Source of the DNA: Paraconiothyrium sp. Pb-2020
Lineage: Eukaryota > Ascomycota > Dothideomycetes > Pleosporales > Didymosphaeriaceae
Assembly (NCBI GenBank): GCA_022419385.1
Contig: JAJUBI010000002.1
Coordinates: forward strand, 1,798,001-1,862,000
Length of the DNA: 64,000 bases
Direction of reading: 5' to 3'
Shown here: piece by piece, positions 34,160 to 46,430 of the stretch
How positions within the stretch are numbered: position 1 is the stretch's first letter
How the letters are laid out: every line of letters starts with the position of its first letter
Translations under genes and position numbers: made by a program
The notes under the pieces: model-generated
The model's input: only the letters and a program-made list of their open reading frames with translations
What the model was told of the DNA's origin: nothing
The model's database searches: none

Positions 34160-36288
34160 CTACCGTGCCGCATCTTCAAACGAGGGATCTTTGACTGAGC
34201 CACCCGCATCGCCGAGACCTGCAACTGGTCGGTTGTACGACCAACCGGCAAACTGCTGCTGCATCGTTTGGGAAAGCATCGGCCCATCCACGTACGAATC
34301 GGTGGGGGCCTCGCGAGTGAACTCCGCATCAAAGTTGTCCGTGTCCTTCGCATCAGCCTGTGTTTTGTCAGCATGCGTTCCAGATTGACGCTGTGTTGAG
34401 GAGTATACGCACCACGTTCGGCTTGAAGCTAGGCTCGTATTTCCGCTCCAGCAGCTTTCGCCAATCTATGCTGTGGAAGAAGTAGTGTGCCTTGATTTCC
34501 GCGGCACCCTTAGCCCCAAGGCGCTTCTCGGCGTTGCGGTCGAGGAGACGAGTGAGCAGATCTCGCGCAGCCGGTGGCACAATCTCGGGTCCAGGGAAGT
34601 GCAAAGGCTCTGTAAGAATCTTCCGATACATGTCGTTGGTGTTTTCGTCGTAGAATGGCGGAAGACCTGTCAACATCTCGTACAAAAGAACACCAAGTGT
34701 CCACCAATCGACAGTCTTTGTGTAGCCAGCTCCAGTGAGTAGTTCAGGAGCGAGGTATTCTGGAGTTCCGCAGAACGCTGGATGATGTTAGCCAAGTATT
34801 GAGACTCGAGGCGCATGGACTTACTATTAGTCCGGTCCTCGTCCTTCATGTCTAGTTTGCAAAGACCAAAATCGCATAAAGCAATGTGTCCAGTGTAATC
34901 GAGAAGGATGTTCTCGGGTTTCAGGTCACGATAGATGACATTGAAACCGTGCAAGCACTCCAGGGCGCACAGAAGTTCTGCTGCGTAAAATCGAGCACGA
35001 TTAATGTCGAAACGCTGTTCCTTCTGGAGGTGGTGGAAGAGCTCGCCGCCGTTCACGAAGGCGAGAACGAAGTACAGCTTCTCAGGCGACTGGAAAGAAA
35101 ACTTCAGTGGTACAATGAACGGGTTGTTGATCTGCGCCAGAACCGACCGCTCTGCTAAGGTGTGTGCAACTTCCGAACGGGAGATAATGTGCGCCTTGCG
35201 GATAGTCTTTAGGGCATAAATACGGTGTGTGTCCTTTTTCCTACGAGGAGTTAGCATATGTGAAAACTTGCTTTTAGATCGGTACATACATAACCTGCAT
35301 GACCTTGCCAAAGCTACCTTTACCGACAACCTTTAGCAATTCGAAGTCGTCGATAGAAAGCTTGTCTTTCTGAGTTTCTACAAAGTTCACGCCAACTTTC
35401 ATAGAACCAGAACCATATTGCAGTTCCAACCACTCGGCACCGATCTGGCCTTGGCCAGTCTCCTTCTTCGCAGCCGCATCAGCAGCCTGTGACTCTTCGA
35501 ACCTCGGACGGACATGGCACTTTCCAATGAAGATATCGTCTGTTCGGCCTGCGTTCGGCGGGGCAGATGGATTACGGATGTATAGTGACACGCTGATATC
35601 GGTGGTTCGAGAAACATCGAACTTATACTGCGTGTTCCCTCCAGCCCAAAGCGGGTTCTCGGGAGTTCCCGAGACCGCATTGATAAATACCTGTTGCTTA
35701 TCGAAATCGACGAGTGCATATGGGAGGTATTTGGAAGAGTAGCGTCCATGAATGGTGGGAACCGCGTTAATGCTGCCAGCAGCAGACTGCGGTCGGTTTG
35801 CAGAGTAAGAACCGGCGACCTGATTCCGTGATGATGAGCCAGGCCGCATAGACCCCGCTACAGAGAAACCACCTCCTTGCGATAGAGAACCTTGGTGATG
35901 TGAACCACCTTGGAAATGCTGTTCTGCGCCTGGCGGAAGCGAAAAGCCTTTGCCCTCATGGAGGGTTACTATGAGGATGCCGGGGCGGAGGGGCGGTGGA
36001 GGAGGGGCAGCATTTGCTTCGGAGGCGGCTGCGCTTGGTCAGCAGTGCAGTCAAAATGGAACATTCCTGGTACATACCGATGCCATTGGGATCTTTTGGG
36101 TCTGAGAGGGCGGTGCTGCTCGTAGCCTTCGGCGTCTGCTCACCACCGACTATGGTAGAAGTGGAGGACGAGCGACTAAACGTATTGGCGAGCGGCGCAA
36201 GGTGGGTCTCCTTGAGTTCTACGCACTGTTAGAGAAGTATCAAGACACCAGAGCGGCCAGACACACTCTTGGTCAATTTCCAACTCAT
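34160..36288 (-). CDS. ypkA: Ypk/Gad8-type AGC serine/threonine kinase, 626 aa
   Basis: TORC2-PDK1-activated kinase controlling membrane lipid balance, polarity and stress responses. Six exons in coding order: 36288-36267 (22 nt), 36218-36078, 36028-35290, 35240-34825, 34777-34413 and 34357-34160; all introns are GT-AG, 46-55 nt. The N-terminus MSWKLTK-KLKETHLAPLA is the family signature and appears only when the tiny first exon is included. A C2-like region follows (PGILIVTLHEGKGFSLPPG ... SSKYLPYALVDFDKQQVFIN). The kinase domain starts near residue 285 (GKGSFGKV), with YRDLKPENILL, DFGLCKL and an activation loop TFCGTPEYLAPE whose PDK1-site Thr is about residue 440. The hydrophobic motif FAGWSY is at 597-602. 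It is divergent from Ada2. Confidence 0.95.
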
Positions 36289-36983
36289 CGTCGCGGCGGC
36301 GAGTTGGTTCGCTGCTCAAGTGTGGGTGTGAGAGAAGAGGGTCCTCAGAGACCAGGGACGAGGCAAGCACGAAGGGGGCGGGGTGAGTGCCGATTGGGTG
36401 GTGAGGTCGAAAATACGGGTTGCAGCAGCGTCGGCGCCGCTGAGGTTTATGTGTGTGCAGTGGCGAAGGGCGACTCCTTTTAGAGAGAATGTGGTCCTTC
36501 GATGTGTTTGGGGAGGGCAGTGGGGATCAATCTCCAGCGTCTCAGGCTCGCGCCAAGCAGCGGCTGTCTGTCTCTCCCTCAGCAACGCACAGGCTCAAAG
36601 CTGGTCCTTCGACGCAGCTAGCCGTTTGACAGCATTTGGTGCCCGCGGCGCCGACGCCTCTCTTCGGGACGCCTGTAGCGATTCCGTGATGCGACTGCCT
36701 GTCTATCGCGACATTACCGCCCGCACGTCCGCCCGCCCGCGCCGCCACCCCCGACTGTTACATTGCCAGCTTGCGACAGCAAGCCCGCCTCTGCGTCGTC
36801 ATAACCACTCGTTGCGCCGCATTCTCCAGTCCGAGCTGCAGCCGTGAGTAGCTTTGCGTACGCGCAAACGCGTTGAAACCGACACAGCCACGCTCCAGAT
36901 CGTGCTCTAGCCGACTGCCCAGTGTGGCAACTGCAGCCGCTCCTTCACTGCTTAGGATACGCGCAAGGGGCTAAACACCCATC
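36289..36983. promoter_or_regulatory. Bidirectional promoter region, Ypk kinase / Ada2
   Basis: 695 bases between divergent start codons. Open frames crossing it are Arg/Ala-rich and not convincing. Confidence 0.55.
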
Positions 36984-38602
36984 ATGGGTCTTATCAAGAA
37001 GAAGACAGCATCGAGGGGCACCGAGGGCGGTGTCAAATATGTGTGTGACGTGTGCTCGTCGGACATAACATCAACGGTAAGCTCCCGGACGTATACTCCC
37101 GTCGATGTATATTGGGCATATACCACGTCGGCGGTTACCTAAAAGCACATTATTGACTCTTGTAGGTGCGAATACGCTGCGCCAGCGATGTCTGCCACGA
37201 GTACGACCTCTGTGTGCCCTGCTTCTCTGATGCCAAGTACTCCCGCGACCACGACCCCAGGACACATTCGTATCAAGTGATTGAGCAGCACTCAATACCA
37301 ATATTTACAGAAGACTGGGGAGCAGATGAAGAGCTCGCCCTTCTTGAAGGGGCAGAAACGTACGGCTTGGGATCATGGGCAGATATCGCCGATCACATTG
37401 GCGGATTCAGGTCTAAAGACGAAGTACGGGACCACTACATAAACACGTATATAAACAGCTCCAGGTTCCCTCTACCGGAAAGAGCCAGCCCCGATGATAC
37501 TGAACTCAGCGATAGAATACCACGGGATGTGTTCCAGGCCAACAAAAAGCGGAGGATAGAGAAGAAGAAGGATGATGCACAGAACGCGCCACCTGCAACG
37601 CCGAAGCAGAAGCCGACTGCAAGCGTACCGGCATGTCACGAAGTGCAGGGATATATGCCCGGTCGATTGGAATTTGAGACCGAATATTTCAACGAGGCAG
37701 AAGAAGCTGTGCAGCACATGCAGTTCGACCCCGGCGATGGTGTCAACCCGAGGACAGGCGAGATTGAGCCAGAGATGGAATTGAAAATGACAGTGATGGA
37801 GATTTATAATTCAAAATTAGATGCGCGAGTCGAGCGGAAGAAGGTTATCTTCGAACACAAGCTCCTGGATTACAGGAAGAATGCCGCTGCTGATAAGAAG
37901 CGGACGAAAGAAGAACGTGATCTTCTCAACAAGGCAAAGCCTTTCGCCCGGATGATGAAGCATGATGACTTTGAGAAGTTCAGCGAGGGGCTCATCTACG
38001 AACACAGCTTGCGACAAGCCATAAACCAGCTGCAGGATTGGAGAAACCACCAGATCACGGATTTCAAGCAGGGCGAGAAATACGAGCAGGAAAAGCAGCA
38101 ACGACAGTCTAGGGGCCCTCCACTGGGACAGTTTGATCGTCTTGCGTCAAATCGAATAAGCAAACCCACGCCTCCTTTCGAGACACCCTCAGCTACACAA
38201 GCACTGACGGCGGCTGAACTGCCTCTGCACCTACGCCAGAAGAACGGACTTTCGACGCCGCCTCCTGACCAACCGCATGGTACCAACGGCGTGCTGGCAC
38301 CGCAGCATTCCAAAACGAAATTCGTACCAAAAGCACTACCTAACACAGTACCGTTGAAATTTGCTAAAGAAGCAGCCTCAGACCTGCAGCTTCTCACGCC
38401 GGAAGAACAAGAGATCTGTCGAATTCTTCGCATCTTGCCGAAACCTTACTTCGTGATCAAAGAGAACTTGATCCGAGAAGCGATGAAGCAGGGCGGTTCT
38501 CTTAAGAAACGAACTGCGATCGAGATAGCGAAAATTGACGAACGCAAAACGAAGCAAATATTTGACTATTTTGTACACAGTGGATGGATTGCACGCGCGT
38601 AA
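36984..38602 (+). CDS. ada2: SAGA transcriptional adapter Ada2, 509 aa
   Basis: Nuclear subunit of the Gcn5 histone acetyltransferase module of SAGA/ADA. Exons are 36984-37076 and 37166-38602, with an 89-nt intron (GTAAGC...TTGTAG) joining at a codon boundary. A ZZ zinc finger spans roughly residues 19-65 (YVCDVCSSDI ... CHEYDLCVPCF ... HSYQVIE). A SANT domain follows at about 75-130 (DWGADEELALLEGAETYGLG, FRSKDEVRDHYINTYI). A central coiled-coil-prone, charged region comes next, then a C-terminal SWIRM domain (LLTPEEQEICRILRILPKPY ... KQIFDYFVHSGWI). The domain order and length match filamentous-fungal Ada2. The first exon is short but encodes the first half of the ZZ finger, so the start is firm. 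Confidence 0.97.
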
Positions 38603-39011
38603 AGGTTGAATTGGAAGCATAGCACGGCGTTAGTTCCTATATTGCAGTGGCGTCTCTCCGATACCCAGATGGTTTTTAGGTTCGGTTGGCACTGAAATTA
38701 ATTGAAGATATGATTCCATGAATATCGACACTGTTGTTGAGTTGCAGATGATTGACCGCCATTTTGAGATCTCCAGGGCTAACCCGAACGCACGTGATTG
38801 GTCGGTTACCGTCGCCGGGGCAAGTGCAACCCAAACAAATGCTCTCAACGTCACTACACAGAGCCTCTCACTTTGAACGCCATTATGTATCTCTGAACGT
38901 GCGACTGCTGCACCCCGTCCGCCCGCTTCCTCGACCTCCGTAACCCTGAAACCGTGAGGCGAGCGCTACGCTTCCGAGCACCAAGCCGAAGGGACACTTT
39001 CGAACAGTCGC
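38603..39011. other. Intergenic, 0.4 kb
   Basis: 3' flank of Ada2 and promoter of the next plus-strand gene; no gene seen. Confidence 0.6.
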
Positions 39012-40328
39012 ATGGCTTCAGCACCTCGACAACAGCGCAACATGCCAGGCTTTTTCACCCCGCCCTCGCTTCAACCATGCGACTCACGATCCTCCCTATA
39101 CGAGTCGGTACCCCAATTCCCGCCCGTCTCCTCTGAAACCTCCGCCCTTCAGGTGACCGAATGCGATGACCACGCGACCCGGAAACGCTCTCGCTACCAG
39201 AACCCCGACTTGCAAAGTAATGCGTCCACCTTTAAAACTCCATCGCTCAACACAAATCCCTGGTCGTCCTCGCTAAGCAGCTCTCGCTCATCAGTCAGGA
39301 GTCCACCACCACTAGCAGACGACCGATACGAGCTAGCTGGAGGCATGGAGGTTACGGATAGGTTTGCGAGGCAAAATGGGAACTCGGATGATTATTTTCA
39401 CCTGGAGAAACAACGCGGAATGTGGTCAACACCTATAAGCCCAAACAACTCTGGCATACCACGGCACCTTCAGCCCACTGAGCTTCAGGTTACACCAGGC
39501 AGCGCCAAACCGTGGATGTTGAACCAGTTGATGAATATCGTGGGTGGAGTGGCTGGCAAGTTGTATCAATTCTGCTCTGTTCCTTTTCGTGGATTTCAAG
39601 CTGGAGGTGGCCAAACATATTCCTTCGATAACCAAGAAGTAGCGGCCAAGCTAGGGTTACAGGATGATAACAGCTTACCGAAAGGTCCTACGCAGGGAAT
39701 CCGTCCGATCGAATTTTACGACAACGACTTCGGTGTCGAATCGATAGACTCGTTGAAAGCTGAGCGGCCCGGGGCAAAGCGACAGCGTACGGCGGAGAGT
39801 TGGGTGGTCGTAGACAATCAAGGGGATATGGTATCGAGGCCTTCGACACCGCGCATGGCTGCGCGACGAGTGCCAAATCAAACAAGATCACCTTCACACA
39901 TTCCACGGCCTGTTTCTAGAGCGAGTATGATAACGCCGGCGCATAGGCGACCATCATTGATACCGGTCTCCCGACGTTCCACTCTAGACAAGACAACGTT
40001 CCACGGGTCAGCCAAAACAAACCCTCAATCTCCGGGCCATGTGCGATCATACAGTCGCCAAAGCTACGGCTCCCCTGTCTTGTTCACCGACAAGCCGTCT
40101 AAGAAGACGGAAAGTCAGCGGCTGATCAGCAAGATGCGACGGGAAGAGGTCGAAGACGATGCCCGCATGAGGAGGATGAGCTCGCAAATGAGCGCCATGT
40201 TACGGGAAGCTCGCGAGGCGCTGGGTAGCAAGGTCGAGATTGAAGATGAATACATGGACGACGACGATGACGACATGGATCACAGGTTCCACTCGAACAG
40301 TATGCCGCTTTACTCAAGGCGAGGATAG
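39012..40328 (+). CDS. Low-complexity protein of unknown function, 438 aa
   Basis: Single exon with a long, clean frame. Most of the protein is Ser/Arg/Pro-rich and probably disordered. One compact hydrophobic block (PWMLNQLMNIVGGVAGKLYQ, then FCSVPFRGFQAGGG) at about 170-205 may be an interaction or amphipathic segment. The C-terminal part has TESQRLISKMRREEVEDDAR and MRRMSSQMSAMLREAREALG, a likely helix or coiled coil, followed by an acidic run (EYMDDDDDDMDHR). No signal peptide is seen. Many RRxS/SxP patterns suggest phospho-regulation (inference). A second in-frame ATG about ten codons in could be the real start. I do not recognise the family. Confidence 0.72.
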   Translation: MASAPRQQRNMPGFFTPPSLQPCDSRSSLYESVPQFPPVSSETSALQVTECDDHATRKRSRYQNPDLQSNASTFKTPSLNTNPWSSSLSSSRSSVRSPPPLADDRYELAGGMEVTDRFARQNGNSDDYFHLEKQRGMWSTPISPNNSGIPRHLQPTELQVTPGSAKPWMLNQLMNIVGGVAGKLYQFCSVPFRGFQAGGGQTYSFDNQEVAAKLGLQDDNSLPKGPTQGIRPIEFYDNDFGVESIDSLKAERPGAKRQRTAESWVVVDNQGDMVSRPSTPRMAARRVPNQTRSPSHIPRPVSRASMITPAHRRPSLIPVSRRSTLDKTTFHGSAKTNPQSPGHVRSYSRQSYGSPVLFTDKPSKKTESQRLISKMRREEVEDDARMRRMSSQMSAMLREAREALGSKVEIEDEYMDDDDDDMDHRFHSNSMPLYSRRG

Positions 40329-41146
40329 GGCAACGTTAGCATCGATTGCTCCATGTCCACGCCATGCTCGAGAGTGAATCAAAGACCCTTGGTTGTCCTT
40401 AATTTACCCTATCGACGATGTGAGAGGGGCTACAGATTACGCGATCCAGTCCGCAACATACATCAACCGCACACGGCCGGGTTTCTTTTGGTTGGAATTT
40501 CGACAGGATATCATCATTTGTTGGCCGGCGTTGGCGCACTTATACCCCTTGGCCATGGCGGCGGAGTTTCCCTTTGTAATTCGAACACATGCGTCTCAGC
40601 CATAATTGGCGACGAAATAAAGACTATATTTTGAATCACGCTGAGTGCACGTGTCTGATTAGCGACAACTGACTATTGCATGAAATGTCCTCATCTTCAG
40701 GAGCTTTTCTTGTCGATAAAGGGGAATTGATGGCGGTGGTCATCACGAGTGCGGGGCATCCCCGGGGCCGGTACAAGGTACACGGCAGCCAATGCTTGTT
40801 GCAGCACGCACTCGTCGTCATGCAAGCCTCGCTGGGTCTCCAGACGGACGTAGCCATGCAGGCGGGCCTCGGAGCTGCTGACCCAAGACCGTGGCTGGCT
40901 GGTACCTGGACGGCGCAGGCGTGATGCGCGACATTTAATGGAAAGCGCCGCTGTGTCAGAAGCCCTGTTGCCCTGTTTCTGTTCTATTGTTTAGCCCCCC
41001 GTGCTGGCCACCTCATGTTCGTCGAGGCAATTGAACGACTTGATAAACTCTTTCAGGATGCAACTAGGCTCAGTCTTCGAACTCTACAGCCTGTGATACC
41101 TGCGACTCAGTGTGCCCGCAACTACACAATAACACCATCGCCCACA
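40329..41146. other. Intergenic, 0.8 kb
   Basis: 3' flank of the preceding gene and promoter of the next. Short frames at 40353-40634 and 40676-40924 have no supporting features. Confidence 0.5.
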
Positions 41147-41842
41147 ATGTCAACGCTCCTCGACGTCAGATCCCTCGACTCAGAACCCCTCCCGGTGTAC
41201 TCCCGTCAAGACCCCGACACCGCTTCCATACGGAGCGCAGCCCCCTCCTATGTGTCTGATACACCCACGTACCGCTCCTACCGCACGCCCACCTCTCTCC
41301 TCCCACCTTTGTCACCAGGACAGGAAAGTATCGGCCTCCCCGCACCCCGCATATATGCCCCCGGCTTTGCGCCCGAACTGCGAAACCGCGCCTCCGGGTC
41401 GAATTCAGACTTCAACATCACGCGTACAGTCAACTCAAAACAGTACACGGCCGTTGCGCGCCGCCGCACCGCACAGGCACGCGCAGACACAGAAGCGATG
41501 CTGAACGCGCTTGCCGCCGTCCCACTGTCGCCCACCCCAGAAACCTCCCCAACCCTATCTTCCTCAGATGTCTCCGCGTATCCGGTTCAACTTTCCCCAT
41601 TGAGTCCACTTGAGGACCCATATCTCGTTGGGGAGGAGGCAGCAGGCCGAGCGAGAAGGTCGAGGGTGTATAGGGAAATGTGTGCGAGGGACACGGAGAT
41701 GAGGGGACATGAGGGGCGGAGTTGGGATTTCATGGTTGGACAGATGAGAGATTGGGATGAGAGGAGACATAGCTGGAATAGTTTCAAGAACAATTTACCA
41801 AGAAAGAAGGGAGTGGGCAGGTGGAGGGGATGGAGGTCGTAA
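41147..41842 (+). CDS. Small Ser/Pro-rich protein of unknown function, 231 aa
   Basis: Single exon. The frame opens earlier (ATG at 41015), giving 275 residues, but the ATG at 41147 sits in a better CACAATGTC context and starts the compositionally consistent part. The first half is Ser/Pro/Thr-rich with SLDSEPLPVYSRQDPDTAS and SAAPSYVSDTPTYRSY. The middle has YTAVARRRTAQARADTEAML, a likely helix. The end is basic and Trp-rich (GRSWDFMVGQMRDWDERRHS ... VGRWRGWRS). PPxY-like and LPVYS text near the N-terminus resembles short motifs bound by WW-domain ubiquitin ligase adaptors, which is speculation. No family recognised. Confidence 0.68.
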   Translation: MSTLLDVRSLDSEPLPVYSRQDPDTASIRSAAPSYVSDTPTYRSYRTPTSLLPPLSPGQESIGLPAPRIYAPGFAPELRNRASGSNSDFNITRTVNSKQYTAVARRRTAQARADTEAMLNALAAVPLSPTPETSPTLSSSDVSAYPVQLSPLSPLEDPYLVGEEAAGRARRSRVYREMCARDTEMRGHEGRSWDFMVGQMRDWDERRHSWNSFKNNLPRKKGVGRWRGWRS

Positions 41843-43776
41843 TCAACTGGTAGACGAAGGTTGAACAGATGGCGCTTGGGGAGGGGGTGAGACGAATGGG
41901 ATGGTCGTCTGTGCGTTGAAAATTTGGAGGATCTCAACGTCTTGAGTATGTTTACGACCGGGTGGCTTTGGTCTGGCTTTCTTATTATGTTCTTCGGCGT
42001 CCAAGCTCATGGTCTCGGAGGATCCTTTCTCGCCCTTTCTCGCCTTTACGCTTCACTTCGGGAGACTATCTACTTTCAGCTACGTTATTCTTGTCTTTCC
42101 ACTCTGGCAGGTTCCGCAGTTTCAGGCGCTTCTAGAGGCATCATAATCTACGCGGCGCGGCGGGCTATCGAACGGGATCGTTTGGTCATATTGTTAGCTT
42201 CCTCGTATATACTTATACTTGGATGCAGCGTGTACTTCTCCAGAGCTTCTTACCTTGGTTTCTAATCATATAGCTGTAAATCCGCATTAGTGGTTGGTTG
42301 AAGGTGGAATCACGGCACATGTAGGGTTCAAATTTGAAGAGAAGTGTTAGCGGTACCTCCTCAATTCCGGGATTAGCTCGAAACAAGGATGGCTTAGGCA
42401 TTGCTCCACGCGAATTGTGGATAATAAATGGAGATATTGGATGGTGTACAAACAAAACACAGACCTAGATCCATATAGTTGAGAACTAGGGGAGAAGAGC
42501 CTCAAGCCAAGCCTGAGGGGATCTTCATAGAATGAGCGCCATATTCATAGTCCGAATGAGAAGTTTACTGCACGTGCAACTTACACATATGTATCAGATG
42601 TTATCTGTTTTTTTGCACCAAAGCAAAAATCTATTTCTGCACCGCAAATAATATTATAACATCAAGGTACATAGCAGTATAGTGCTCGTATTGAAGTTCG
42701 GATTTAGCCAAACACCCTTAGGGGGTAACGTCGTCTTCGGGTGTAGTAAGACAACCCTGTTCTCATATCAACCTATGAAGAAAAATTAGAATATGTGAAG
42801 ATCGCAATGTTTCTTCTGTGTGCCGCAGGAAACCGCGCTTGTGTGATGGCGACAGCCTAAGTCTCAGAATTAGTATTTGGGCTGCTTTACAGTACAGCTA
42901 TAAAGCGTAAACTTCTACTGATACGGGTTGGGGTCGGCTCTGTTTTTCAGGCCGGAATAACCACTAAAGAGCGCACTGGGAAACATCTCGAGTATGTATT
43001 ATAGTATTACATGAATGTATAAACTTGCATGTTCTTTGTCTTGGGTCATGGTTTACGTCCTTGTAGGAGCACTAATAACATTAGGATCAGATTTTTGCAC
43101 GCAATGTTGAAGTACATACACACTTAGCATTCAAAGCGCCTCTTCGTCTTTTGAGATTCCCCTATCATCAAGTTTTTCCAATCTCCGTGTCTTCCTGAAG
43201 TCCTTTAAGCTCATTATTGTAACCGTGCCTTGTTCCTATGTCCAGTTGCAAACAGATTTTCAACGGAGGCAATATCACATAGTAGACATCGTTACTTTGT
43301 GACAAGCTCTTCATAAGGACTTATCTAAGGCTTCCAAGGGATTTGGCTATCAAAGAAGTGTGCAAGTCTCAATGTTCACTTAGTACGAGTACATCTGCGC
43401 AAATCTTAACATATTCTGCGTGTCAAGGCGGTCGTCTTCGTACAAGCCTTCGGTTATTTCCAGATCTTGCCCTTACAAGCCATGGCTCACTAAGAAACGT
43501 AGACAATTGAATCAATGGTCCGTAAGTTTGCCATGGCCGCTAAGTAACATGTCATCCCATACGAAGTCACTATGCTAGGTCACCTCACCGGCCCGGTCAT
43601 CGCGAGGATATACAAGTCTAAATTCAACAACGAACAACACTCACCACCACATTAAACGCACAGCCGCTTACAACAAAGCCAACCCAGCAAATGCAGCAAC
43701 TTCTCGAACACTCCGTTGACCACACCAACCACAACACACTTATACCACAATATATCGCTTTAACTCATTTGAATTC
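41843..43776. other. Gene-free stretch, 1.9 kb, locally AT-rich
   Basis: No supportable gene. The part from about 42500 to 43500 is AT-richer than the flanking genes, with no long open frame. It could be a decayed repeat or simply long flanking DNA. The last ~100 bases are the 3' flank of the Afg1-like gene. Confidence 0.5.
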
Positions 43777-45510
43777 CTACATACTGTCCTCCCTCCACTT
43801 ACTCTTAACTCTTTGCCACCCATCTTTCTCTCCCTTTCCTCCCTTCCCTTCCATCCCTAGCCCCCTCTCCACCCACTCCACACTCCCCATCTCACTCAGC
43901 CGTGACAACGCGCGTGCAAACGCAAACCTCTCCTCATCGCCAGTGAAAAGGTTGCTGTTCTTCAACATGCTCATGTTCATGCCGAGGTCATCCATCAAGC
44001 TGCGCATCACATCGGAAACATCCGCGCCATCGTCCGCGGAACGGGGGGTACCCTTAGGGTGGTCGGTGGTCATGGCGTCTTGGAGTTCGGAGGCGGAGAG
44101 AAAGAGGGAAGTTAGGGGGACGGCGGTAGTCATTACGAGTTTAGCCTGTTCCCAGTTAACCAATTGTGCTGTAGATCAGTCGGAATTGTTGAGGGGACTT
44201 ACGCGGCTTTCGTAAATAGCATCAATGAACGTAATAAATCTTCGCGCCAAATCCCGACTCTTATGATTCATCCCCGGCACGTCTATGATGACGAAAGCGT
44301 CGTAGTTTCGCATGAGTTCTAGGTAGTCCGCCGCGCCCGTCGCCCGTCCTATGATCTCATTGAAACTGAACCACGCGCATCGTCCACTAGCTTTCGGGAC
44401 TTCGATCTCACGTCCCCAGACATGGTGGATGGCCCTGTGCGGCGGATCGTTCTCCGGATCACCCAGAAACTTGAACCACCGCTCTGCATGGCTCTTCGCA
44501 GCCTCGTCGAGCGGATGATGATACACTCCCGATGGCGGCCTTGGGATCTTCCTATAGTCTGTTTGCGAATCTAGATTGATGACTGAGAGTTTTGTCTTGA
44601 GGAGGTTGATTGCGGGAATAAAAGATTCGCGCTGGATGCCGTTTTTGTAGAGGTCGTCGGGGTGGCGGTTGGAGGTGGTGACGATAACGGTGCCGTGGGC
44701 CATTAGGGACTCTATGAGCCGTCGTAGGATCATGGCGTCTGCGACGTCGGTGCATTGGAACTCGTCGAAGCAGAGGACGCTGCTGCGTTCGGCGATGCCG
44801 GCAGCTACGTAGGGGATGGCGTCGACTTCGTTGCCATGTTGCATCTTCATTTTATGGAGGTCTTTGTGCACGCTTTGCATGAAGGCATGGAAATGTATAC
44901 GCGTCTTCTTCGTGATATTGGGTGGGAGGGTGTCGTAAAAGAGATCCATCAGCATTGTTTTCCCAGAGCCAACATCGCCGTACATGTATAACCCTTTGGG
45001 TAAAGAGTCTGGAATCGGAGAGAGCGGGGGTTTCGAAGATTCTGCGGACGAGAAGAATGAAAAGAAACTTTTCTTGGGCTTCAGGTCTTCTATTGATGGC
45101 GGCTGTACTGGCGGTTGCTCGTATTGCGACAGCATGATATGGAGGTCGTCGAGATACTGAATGAGTCCGCGTTGGTGCTCGTCGTTTCGAAGACGGCCAC
45201 TCTCTACCCGCGCATCGTATTCTGCTAACGGTGTATGTCCTGATATCATCCTAGTCCCCTGGTCTTTTTCTAGCAGCGCAGCCTGCACTTCTTGCGCGTG
45301 CCCTCTGTATGCCCCAGCCCTCAATCTAAGCGTGCCATGCCCAGCTACGGTAGCTACTCTCTGCGCAAGCGCGCCATTCCACCTACTTCTCAGCCGCTGC
45401 GTCTGCAAACAGTCCGTACATATCGATCTTCTCGTGGTGGCGCCTATCGGAAGGCTAAAGCGAGAAGACGTAGTTCGAAGAAGCCCTCTGAGGGCATCGG
45501 ATGATGTCAT
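43777..45510 (-). CDS. afg1: Afg1/Lace1-family mitochondrial AAA-type ATPase, 558 aa
   Basis: Mitochondrial inner-membrane ATPase linked to turnover of respiratory-chain subunits (yeast Afg1, human LACE1/AFG1L). Exons in coding order are 45510-44203 and 44145-43777. The intron runs 57 nt from GTAAGT to GAACAG and joins FIDAIYESR-AKLVMTTAVP. The Arg/Ser-rich N-terminus (about 1-30) fits a mitochondrial presequence. Walker A is GDVGSGKT at about 178-185. Walker B is VLCFDEFQCTD with its DE at about 249-250. Typical family blocks are present: HFHAFMQSVH, TSNRHPDDLYKNG, RESFIPAI and FSFNEIIGR. A hydrophilic insert (about 140-165) precedes the ATPase core. The C-terminal Gly/Lys-rich tail is longer than in yeast. 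Confidence 0.95.
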
Positions 45511-46430
45511 GGCGGGAGACGCGTGAAATCTGGAATCGCTTTTCTATGCATAAGGAAATGCCAGCAAACGTTTATCGCATAGCGCCTAGGGGTATCATAA
45601 AATGCATATACAAGAAAGACTGGGAAAACGGCGTTTGCAATCGGCCACTGATGTTGGGTCACGAGTACTAGCGGGTTTCTGCGCGTGGGTCATGGCTTCA
45701 TTTCGGCCGTCCACGGGTCCGGCAAGATCACGTGGTGGTTTATTCCCGAGGTCAAGTATCCTTGAACACTTTCCATTTTTCTACATGTGGTCTTTACTGG
45801 AGAGCGGAAGTGGAAAAACAGGATTGACGGCTCATTACCTTCATCCAGTCCCGATCGACACAATGTAAGACATGACACAGATACCTCAAGAGGACCTGGC
45901 TCAGTTGGTCCTGTGCCTTCCCTTTCACTTGTACCATCATCATCAGCGTCCGTGTTGCTTCAGGTCCTCAAACGTTGATGTATGCCTACCTAGGCCCCCT
46001 TGCATAACACCTGCACGCCGATTAATATCCATTGAAGAAATCTGACAAAGGAAGTTCGCTCTACGGCCTTCTAACCCCTAGTTGATATTGGGGTTGAGGT
46101 TATTGTTCGTTTTCATAGTAGATTAGAAGCTGGCCTTGTACAAAGAATGCATGAAAACTTCCATGACGTGGAGAAACGTGCCGACACCGGATACAAACAT
46201 GCGGCTGCATCATATGCGCTACCGGTGTTTTGTCTACACTTCAACCAACCCAATCTGCCATATAACGCCATGCAAGTCATACAGTAACCGTGAATGCAAT
46301 TCAAGCCTCAGAGTGTTTAAGGCCGCTTTGGACTTGACGAATGTGGTCCAACAGTTCGCTTGAACAAATGCCACTATCCCGGGATCAAGCGCGGACGCCG
46401 GTGTGGTTCCTACTTACGCCTGGTCTCTTC
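45511..46430. other. Intergenic, 0.9 kb
   Basis: Promoter of the Afg1-like gene and 3' flank of eIF3g; no gene seen. Confidence 0.55.
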
